Source: Sitta carolinensis (lineage: Eukaryota > Chordata > Aves > Passeriformes > Sittidae). Taken from it: a stretch of DNA of 64,000 nucleotides. Shown here one piece after another: positions 46,946 through 64,000 of the stretch. The DNA lies in assembly GCA_032173965.1 (NCBI GenBank), contig CM063299.1:1857501-1921500 (forward strand), in the 5' to 3' direction. The notes under the pieces were generated by a model. That model did not search any database. It saw only the letters and a program-made list of their open reading frames with translations, and had not been told where the DNA came from. Both the position numbers and the translations under genes were made by a program. The first letter of the stretch is position 1. Every line of letters starts with the position of its first letter.

Positions 46946-49084
46946 GCAGCCATAGGGACGGAGGTGGGATTGCCCACCATGGCCCACAGTGCACACCAGC
47001 CCGAGGGGCTTTATCTTTACCTTTATTTATCTTTATGGGTACCAAATCCTAACTATCGCCCCTCACACCCTGAGCCCCAAACTTCTCACAGAGTGTAAAT
47101 ATCACATACAGCTCCCCTGTGCTAACACCCAGCTAATATCGGGCTTTCCATGACCTCCAGGTGTGTTGGCAGCTCATGGGAGCACCATTTGGGAACCTGG
47201 AGTTTGTTATTACAGGACATAACATTCATAAACATGGGAGCAATTTCATTATTGTGTGAAATGTCTGTTGCTGGTGTTTTCTTAGCTCATGTACGACTGC
47301 TACTGTTCTTTTTTATTTTAAAAATTATAGGAGGCTGAGCTCCTGCTGTTTTGCTTTGGGCACATTATTTTTAAAACCCAAGTTGTTGCTGTTCCTCCCA
47401 TTTTTATATTTTTGTGAGAGGACATTATTCATTTTCCTTTACTTGTAGAAAGAAATATTATGTGGTGGGAAGAAAGGAATGTGGCATAAACAGACTATGG
47501 AAGATTGTTTTGTCCTTGTTGTTTGTTTGGTATGTTGTTTTGTTTTCTTATTAGTAGCTTCAGATTTTTCTTTTATTTTCTGAAATGCTGGGGGTTTCTT
47601 TCACCTGAGGGAACACAGTTGGTTCCTGCTGGCAATTAGCCTCACCCCAGGGGTAGAGGCTATTTAGCTCAGTTATTTTGGGGGGCCTGGTTTGGGAAGG
47701 TTGGGGTCTGTTAAGAGCAGGACAGAGTTGGTTTCCAGGGCATGAAGGAAAGAAGTATTGCTAATGTATCAAAAAGTGAATTTTTTAAACTTATAATATT
47801 CTTTATTTGTCTTTAAAATTAAGTATTTAGTGAGTTTTCTAAAAAAAAGAAGGGGTAGGTAAGTATATTTTTTTAAGCACTGTGGTAACAAACTTTATCT
47901 TCTTGATAAATTATTAGGTTTTGAGAAATTAACTGGGCTGTACCTTTTGCTGCCTGGCAAATTTTTGTAGGCAAAGCTAGCATGTTCCTATTTAGCAGGA
48001 GAAATAAATGTATTTGTGAAGGAGGAACGTTGCATAAGGTTCCTCTGGAGCATGTTATGTAGTTAGTTTGCAGCTTATTTTAGTGGAGCCTGAAAAATAA
48101 TCTTTATGGCAAAAGCAATTTAATTTCTAGGTAGAGGTGGAATTTAAATATACAAGACTGTATTTTTCATTGATGTTGTATGGTTTTATGTGTTTGTTTA
48201 TTGAACTACTTGGTGCTCTTTTATCATAAGTAGTTATTTTGTCATTAACAGGGAGTTGGTGGAGTCCTCAGTCACTGTATTGAGATAGCAAATGAGCATC
48301 AAAATAACTTATTTAGCAGCAAAACTGGCTGAACAGATTATTTTATTGACTAATTAGTGATTACTTAGTTAGAATGCTTATTCAGTTCTTTTTTTTCCCC
48401 TTAAACTATATTGTGAGCTTATTAACAAAAGGGCTCCATTCAATAGTGTGCTTTTCACAGCTGTAAATTATTTTAATGCAATCACTCATTAATCACTGCA
48501 GATGTTAGAAAATCCTTCTGACTCCAGTGCTCGTTGGCAGAGCTTCTGATGGATATTCTTATCTTTGGTGGTATCTTTCTTTCCTTTTGTCTTTTTTGGA
48601 TTTTTGTGCATGCTGCCAAGGCCTGAGAGCAGAGTGGGGAGAGGGAAAAGCCTTCAGTCAGCCTGGCTGCTGCACTCTGGGCTTTTGAAGATGCAGCTGG
48701 GGCTCTGAACCCCTCACATGCACAGAATCTGCGGTGTGCCACATCTGGGTGTCATTGCAGGGGAAGGGCATGCAGGCAAGGCTCACCAGGGGTAAATGTA
48801 GAAAGAAAATCTAATTGTGGTTATTGTAAAAAAAAAAAAAAAATAAAAATCAAACCAAACTGCCCCCAGAGATCAAACAGGGTTGTCAGAGCTCCCTATG
48901 TGGAAGGAATTTGTATGGAAGAGATTTTACAGCTGCAGACGTGGTTGTGTGATTTCAGGGGAGTGGGGATGGAGCCTGGGATGTTCTGGCCCCCTCAAAA
49001 AGCTGAAAACCCTTAAAAACCCCTCAAATCCCAGGCAGATATTGGTATTGAGTTGCTCTTTCTGGACACCAGTGAATTGCTGAG

Positions 49085-49435
49085 GCTGTTCCCATGGAAG
49101 GCTGAGAATTGGGATTGCTCAGCCTGGAAAAGAAAAGCTTCAGGGTGACCCAATTCAGCCTTACAGCACCTGAAGGTGCCTGCAGGGAAGAGGGAGAAGG
49201 ACTCTTTGCACAGAGCTTCACACTGGCTCAGGGTGGATTGAAATTAGGTTTTAGGAAGAAATTCCTCCCTGGTGGCAGTGATGCCCCAGCATGGGCTGCC
49301 CTGGATCCCTGAAGTGTCCCAGGATGGGCTGGGAGCAGCCTGGGATGGTGGAAGGTATCCCTGCCCGTGGCAGGGGTGGAAATGAGAGGAGCTTAAGGTG
49401 CCTTCCAAACCATTCCATGGTTCTTTTCCAAATCT
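49085..49435 (+). mobile_element. CR1 LINE 3' portion (longest copy in the window)
   Basis: About 350 bp of typical CR1 3' sequence: GCTCAGCCTGGAAAAGAAAA, then the GGGTGACCCAATTCAGCC and GCACCTGAAGGTGCCTGCAG parts, AAGAAATTCCTCCCTGGTGG, GGGCTGCCCTGGATCCCTG, GGTATCCCTGCCCGTGGCAG, and a terminal CCTTCCAAACCATTCCATGG. 5'-truncated, plus orientation, well diverged. Confidence 0.92.
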
Positions 49436-51911
49436 GTATGTGAAACCATAGCTGGATGACTAACAAGTCAATTTAGTCTGAAAATGACTGCAGAAAGTAT
49501 CAGTGCTGTCTTTATCTCATAATTTTTGACTCTGTAACTGAGCTTCAAACTGAAAATAAGGGGTTTTTGTTCTTATTTTTTCCTGTTGTGCTCGTAGTTT
49601 TATTTTTCAGCCAAATTAGGAGCTGTATGTTCATTAAAGCTCACGTAGGGAGCAACAGAACTGTTTTTCCTACTGCTGCTTTTTTCTCACTGCTGTGTCC
49701 TCAGGCCAGGTTAAATCACCTGCAGCTTCACCTGACTCATTTGTAACTGAAACCAATTAGGCAGTGCTCACATCAGGGGAGATGTGGGAGGTGATTTTTG
49801 TCAGGGAAGTGGTGATTTGTGTTTGGGAGCCCTCTCCCTGACCCAGTGAGGAACTGAGAGGGGAGGTCTGCAGATGCCCTGCTTTTTATATGCCTGTCTC
49901 AAATTATTTTGTAAATAAATAAGTACTATATATATATGCATAAGTAATATAATTTTTTTTTTCAGGAATATAATTCTAGAAAGCCTGGATGAAAAGCACA
50001 GAATCTGTTTCATATGCTGCCAGTGAGAGAATGTTGTTTGCATGCTTTCCTCAAAGGTAAGATGCTTGTCAGAGAGCAAAAAAATATGTTTTTAAAATAT
50101 GTGTGGCAACAAAGAAGAAGTTCAGTAGGGATGGAGTTGAAAATTTGAGCTAACTCATCGATGGGAAATGAAGATTTGGATCATTATCTGGCACAGTTTA
50201 GGATTTTCAGATTGGACCAGCAGTTCTTGTTTTGTCATGGGTTAAATGTGAGCTTGTTTATGGGAACAGCTTTATTTTTTTAATTACTATAGCTGGGCAT
50301 AGTTAGTGGAAAAAGAGGTTCTAAGAAAACAATAAAAACCTGCTGAATTTCCTTACAATATGCTTATTTTGAAGTGGGAAGGAAGCAAACTGACATGGAT
50401 AACATATGAACCTACTATATCTCCTTGATGTGGATATTAAAGGAACCTTGAAAATAGTTTATGGGGAAGTTGTTGGAGGCTTCTAATTTTAAATTCCTAA
50501 CAGGAAATCATTAAACTGTAGAGGAGCCAACATAACAGACTGTTGCTCTAAAACAAAAGCTAAATGCAGAGCATCCACATGAACTTGTCAGATCTTTTTT
50601 AAGTTTTTTTTTTTTTTTTTCCCTTTCCTTTCATGTTTACTGCAGCCCAGATAAATACATTTCCATTTCTGTTTTTCATATCCATCCAGTTCAGGGTCCC
50701 ATTCTGGAGGAGATGTGAATGCAGTGCCCTGATGGTCAGACCTCAGGGCAAGTGGAGAAATCCCCATTATCCATCACCCCAGGGCTGTGAACTCTGTGTG
50801 TGCTCAGCTCCCACCTTCCTTCACTGACTGGGGAAAACCTTTAAAAATGTGGATGTTTTTCACTTGGAGTTTCTTCTTTCACGTGAGCTTTTCCTGCTCT
50901 CTCTGAGCCCCTTGCAGAGATGATTGGCACATTTCACATGGGCTGTGCAAGAGGTGTGCCAACCTTTGGGCACTGATGAAGCCTAATTAGGGGCTTAATT
51001 AGGGGCTGGAGGAAGGAGAAAACATTCTGAGGTGTCTGTAAGCACTAAGACATGTAGGTGAGTCCCCAAATGCAGGGATTATTTTCAGGTGAAAAAGCCT
51101 TTAAGAACTTGGGTTTGCCAAAGCCAGTTGGGCACTGCTGCTTTCTGCTGTCCTAGAATTAATGAGTTTGTACCTAAATGATGAGCTTTTCTATATCTGG
51201 CATTAAGCTGATGTGAATTTTCCTGGGTTGATAATTATATATATTTCATCTGTCAGGCAAAATGAGTCATGGCTTTTGCAAAATATAACTTGGAGTATCT
51301 GCTAGGGAAGAGAGGGCAGGATGTGATGGGGAATTAGGAGGAATTTAAATGCACCTGCCTTGTTTCTTTTGATTGTCTGATGCAGCTAAGGGGAAGGATT
51401 TCTGCTATAAAAAAAATGTAACTAATTTAGTTTAAACCTAATTGAGATTTTTTTAAAGCCCCAGTTAAAAGAAAACTGGAACTTTTCATCACAAAAGGAA
51501 TCCTGGCCTTTAATTCTGAGAAATTATTTAAGTCAGTTGAACCAGAGCATTCTGAGGTGGATTTATTCCAGCAACTGTTAGACAAAATGAGGATAAGCTG
51601 TCAGTCAAGTCAAGTAAATATCTGATTGTGTTTGGGTTAGAAACATTTTATGTGGAGTGAATTTAATTCTTATGTAAAAAAAGCCTTTAACTGTGAGTGG
51701 CTTAACCTGACTTCTGCATCTGAAGTATTTAGCTGAGGAACCATGGGCAGTTTCTGCATAGCATTTTCTTCCTTTAAGCATAAACCAAGAAAAGTACCCC
51801 CCATTTTTATAAATGCATCAAGGGTGCATAAAATTTGCTAAATTTTCTTGGTGTTATTGCCCATTCCTTAAGTCCTGGGTTTTGGAAATGGCAGTGGTAC
51901 TTTCAGTCAAG

Positions 51912-51985
51912 CTTCATCTTTATTCAAAGTTTTTCTCCCTGCATCAAACTTCATCTTTATTAGAAATTTTTCTCCCTGCATCTTT
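51912..51985. repeat. 37-bp tandem duplication
   Basis: CTTCATCTTTATT followed by TTTTTCTCCCTGCATC occurs twice, starting at 51912 and 51949, with a few differences between the copies. Confidence 0.8.
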
Positions 51986-52028
51986 GACTTTTATATGTTC
52001 CTATTTCTGTGAGGGTCTGGTTTAGTTG

Positions 52029-52057
52029 AAGGGTTTTTTTTTTTTTGTTTGTTTTTT

Positions 52058-52091
<34 letters not shown>

Positions 52092-52099
52092 GTTTTTTT
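52029..52099. repeat. Long T-rich homopolymer tract
   Basis: About 70 bases of nearly pure T with a few G interruptions. It reads as poly-A on the minus strand. Its length is not reliable. Confidence 0.9.
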
Positions 52100-53477
52100 T
52101 TGTGAGCTTCAGAAGAAAATGAGGAAATATGGTTTGAATTGCTGCAGGATCTGCTGGTTGTGTGCCCTGGAAATCTTGAAGCACTTTGCTTTTCCAAGAG
52201 CAGTTTGGAGAGTGTAGCTGTTGCAGGCAAACCCATCTTTAATGAATTGTAATTTGATTGAGTTTGTGAGTGTAGGTATGATTTATATGGTTATTGTCAG
52301 GATTGTAGAAGTATTTACAGAAATGAGGCACTTTTTCACTTGGAAAAACAAAAACAATACTTGGATATAAAAAGAGAGAAATACCTTAGGGTTTGAAAAG
52401 GAGTTTCTTCCATCAGAACTGGGTTTTTTTCCCTTGTTTCCTTCTTTTCACCCGACTATCTAAAGTATGTTTATGTGAAGTGTAGGGGTTGGAGCCAATC
52501 TGTGTGGTTCTGGTGCTGGAGTAGCCTGTGATTTTCCACTCAGAATTATTTAGGAAAGCATTGCCTGTATTGAATGAGACTCCTCCCCACATGACAACCT
52601 CTCTGGCTACCTTTATCCAGCTGTGCCAGAGGGATATTGCACTGTTTTGGAAGTAATGGGCTTTAGCTGTCCCTGTAATGACAGTTCTGAAAATATGATT
52701 TTTGCTTTTTTTTTATTTGTTTGTTTTTTGTTGATAGTTTTAAGTCAGTTTGTTCGTTTTTTGGTTATTTTGTAATTAAAAATGTGCTGCAATGTGGGTG
52801 GCAGTGCAGGCCTGGCAATTGATGTGTCATGCCCATGGTTTTTATGTTAATTAAGAGGGAAATAATGATACATTGTGATGTTTGGGATTGCATAAAGCTC
52901 AAATTAGCCTTTGTCTGCTTTACACGCTGTTGAAATGCCCAATATATAAAATACTGTTATGAAACCTCGTGGTCAGATTTTTAAAGCAATTCTATATTGG
53001 GGTTGATCATCTGGTGATTGATCTGAGGGCATAAACACCTGTAAAGTAGGAAGGGATCATTACCTGATTGGATTAGTGTGGATTAATTCATTCATGGTTG
53101 TAACAGGTTTGCAAACCCTCAGCGCTCCAGGAATCCGAAGTTTTCTTGATATATTTTTTATTTTTTGAATACTGCTGACTTTAATGTGGTTGATGGAAGG
53201 AAATCCAAAGTCCTTAAGCCAAACAATTATCTCCAGGGAAGTATTTTTGCAAAATTCCGTGGTGGTTTTTGCTGCAGCAAGAAGGGGCTCTGGGAACTGG
53301 CAGCAAAACATCGTCTGGAATTTCAGCTATAAAAACGAAAGGCACAAACCCTTCCAGCGGGAGGGAAACGTCTTAAACGGTCATGAGCAGAAAACCGTGC
53401 AGGGATGTGTAATTCCAGAGGGGTCATTGCTGGGAATCGAGTGGGAAAACAGGGATGAAAGCTGGGAGAAGGGCAAG

Positions 53478-53990
53478 ATGGGATGCGAGTGACAGAGGGT
53501 TCCTGGAGCAGGGAAAAATGGGATCTGAGTGACAGAGGGTTCCTGGAGCAGGGAAAAATGGGATCTGAGTGACAGAGGGTTCCTGGAGTAGGAAAGATGG
53601 GATCTGAGTGACAGTGGGGTCCTGGAGCAGGGGAACATGGGATCTGAGTGACAGAGGGTTCCTGGAGCAGGGGAAGATGGGATCTGAGTGACAGAGGGTT
53701 CCTGGAGCAGGGGAAGATGGGATCTGAGTGACAGAGGGTTCCTGGAGCAGGGGAAGATGGGATCTGAGTGACGGAGGGTTCCTGGAGTAGGAAAGATGGG
53801 ATCTGAGTGACAGAGGGTTCCTGGAACAGGGAAAGATGGGATCTGAGTGACAGAGGGTTCCTGGAGTAGGAAAGATGGGATCTGAGTGACAGAGGGTTCC
53901 TGGAGTAGGAAAGATGGGATCTGAGTGACAGAGGGTTCCTGGAGTAGGAAAGATGGGATCTGAGTGACAGTGGGGTCCTGGAGCAGGGAA
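53478..53990. repeat. 39-40 bp minisatellite upstream of PPM1D, 13 copies
   Basis: Thirteen copies of a unit containing GGGATCTGAGTGACAGAGGG and TTCCTGGAGCAGGGGAAGAT. Two sub-types alternate: a GAGCAGGG form (40 bp) and a GAGTAGGAAAG form (39 bp). The array ends about 730 bp before the PPM1D start codon and abuts its CpG island. It creates a long spurious minus-strand ORF. Confidence 0.93.
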
Positions 53991-54721
53991 GGTCGGGAGG
54001 GCCGAGTAACAGCCAGGGGGTTCCTGAGCAAGCTCGGGAATCTCGCCCTTCCAGTTGTGCATCCCGCTCGCGGGGCTGAGCTCTGTCCGAAGCCTTTTCG
54101 GGGCGCGTGTCGGAGACACCGCTCGCTCTCTGCGCCTTCCTCGGGAGGCCGAGAGGAGCGGCAGAGCCCGATCTCCCTGCTGAGCGGGGTCAGCACCCGA
54201 GGGATCGGCCCGAAGCTGTGCCAGGAGATGTCCAGGCGGATCTCAGGGAGAGCTCCTTCCCCCAGAGCGCGCTGGGCACTGCCCGAGCTCCCCCGGGGAC
54301 GGGCACGGCCCCGAGGCTGCCGCAGCCCCGGGCGGCGCTGCCAGAGCCGCTCAGGCTGGCTCTGTCGCGGGTGTGTGAGCAGGAGCAGGAGCGGCGCGTC
54401 CCGCCACATCCCCTCCTGTCCCGACCCGCGCGCGCTCTGTCGCGACATCGGCGCGGCCGCTGCGCTCCCCGCCGCCGGCCGCAGGGGGCGCCGCGGGGCC
54501 CGGGCCGCGCCCGCCGCCCCTTCCGCCGCGGCGGGGCCGGCAGGGGGCGCTGGGCGGGCCGGGCCCGGCGCCGTTCCCGTTCCGGCGGGCGCGGCGAGCG
54601 GCAGCGGCCGGCGCTCCGCGGACATGCCCGAGCGCCGCCGCCCCCAGCTGTAGTCGTCGGCGGGCGGGCAGCGGCGGGAGCGCCGCGCGGAGCCGCTCCC
54701 CCCCCTCCCTCTGTTCTCCCC

Positions 54722-55160
54722 ATGGAGGGGCCGTACGCGCTCGGCGTGAGCGTGTTCTCCGACCAGGGCGGCAGGAAATACATGGAGGACGTGACCCACA
54801 TCGTGGTGGAGCCCGAGCCGCCGCCGGCCGGCGCGCACAAAGGCGGAGCGGCGCCCGCAGGCCCCGGCGGCGCCGATGCCCCGGCCGAGAGCGGGCGGCG
54901 GCGCGGGGGGAGCCCGCGGGCGGCCGAGGACGGCGCGCAGCCCCCCGGGCCCGGCCCCGCGCGGCGGCCCCGCCGCTCCGTCGCCTTCTTCGCCGTGTGC
55001 GACGGGCACGGCGGGCGGGAGGCGGCCCAGTTCGCCCGGGAGAACCTGTGGGGCTTCATCAAGAAGCAGAAGGGTTTCTGCTCGGCGGAGCCGGCCGAGG
55101 TGTGCGCGGCCCTGCGCAAGGGTTTCATCGCCTGCCACCGCGCCATGTGGAAAAAGCTGC
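54722..55160 (+). CDS. PPM1D: PPM1D exon 1 (WIP1 protein phosphatase, N-terminus)
   Basis: 146 codons plus one base from the ATG at 54722 to the donor GTAAGTG. It begins [20 protein letters not shown] and continues with the PP2C motif MED. A Pro/Ala/Gly-rich insert follows at about residues 35-85, which is also present but different in human. Then comes the metal-binding [16 protein letters not shown], with the conserved Asp at residue 94. PPM1D is a nuclear Mg/Mn-dependent Ser/Thr phosphatase that removes ATM/ATR-type phosphorylation from p53, CHK2 and H2AX and closes the damage response. This start matches the family N-terminus. The gene is divergent from APPBP2, about 9 kb away. Confidence 0.94.

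Positions 55161-64000
<8,840 letters not shown>

Larger units (their letters stand above)
46946..53470. other. Spacer between head-to-head APPBP2 and PPM1D; no gene seen
   Basis: AT-rich unique DNA with a CR1 copy at 49.1-49.4 kb, poly-A and poly-T tracts (48829-48843, 52029-52099), a short TA run near 49927 and a 37-bp tandem duplication near 51.9 kb. No open frame has coding character or convincing splice context. Since the two genes diverge, distal regulatory sites may lie here, but none can be named from the sequence. Confidence 0.55.

Overview
This window is vertebrate nuclear DNA, almost certainly from a bird. Three conserved genes can be read from spliced exons: the first exon of USP32 (minus strand), all 13 coding exons of APPBP2 (minus strand), and exons 1-3 of PPM1D (plus strand). 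The order and orientation USP32 / APPBP2 / PPM1D match the block on human 17q23. The avian call rests on at least five CR1 LINE 3' fragments (about 21.5, 43.6, 44.0, 46.8 and 49.1-49.4 kb), compact introns, and the absence of any recognised Alu, B1 or L1 sequence. The species cannot be told from the sequence.

Layout. 1-4021 is the start of USP32 intron 1, with no exon seen. 3460-4720 is the USP32 CpG-island promoter with coding exon 1 at 4022-4079. A 33-bp minisatellite follows at 4675-5440. 5466-23229 is mostly intergenic and holds CR1 debris, simple repeats, a small orphan CpG-rich block, a miRNA-sized hairpin and a few unproven exon-like segments. APPBP2 spans 27694-45763 by its coding exons, with a probable long 3' UTR reaching down to about 23.2 kb and a CpG-island promoter at 45.3-46.8 kb. 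46.9-53.4 kb is the spacer between the head-to-head genes APPBP2 and PPM1D. PPM1D starts at 54722 in a CpG island; exons 2 and 3 are at 59162-59388 and 61552-61676, and the rest of the gene lies beyond the right edge.

Functions (from family knowledge). USP32 is an EF-hand, DUSP-type deubiquitinase of Golgi and endosomes. APPBP2 is a TPR-rich kinesin-light-chain-like protein that binds APP and serves as a substrate receptor of cullin-2 ubiquitin ligases. PPM1D (WIP1) is a nuclear PP2C phosphatase that ends p53/ATM signalling. They are housekeeping-type genes, each with its own CpG promoter; nothing suggests an operon-like system.

Main oddities. (1) Three single-base deletions in G/C runs break otherwise conserved reading frames: one in APPBP2 exon 10 and two in PPM1D exon 2. 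G-run shortening inside two minisatellites looks the same, so assembly error is the leading explanation. (2) A GC-rich minisatellite sits beside each of the three promoters, and a fourth lies about 30 bp from the APPBP2 exon 5 splice donor. (3) APPBP2 begins in a perfect TISU element. (4) Two phase-compatible exon-like segments lie on the minus strand at 20.66-21.45 kb. (5) An ORF with a myristoylation-type N-terminus and a splice-donor-like end lies in APPBP2 intron 1. No clearly new biological system was found.
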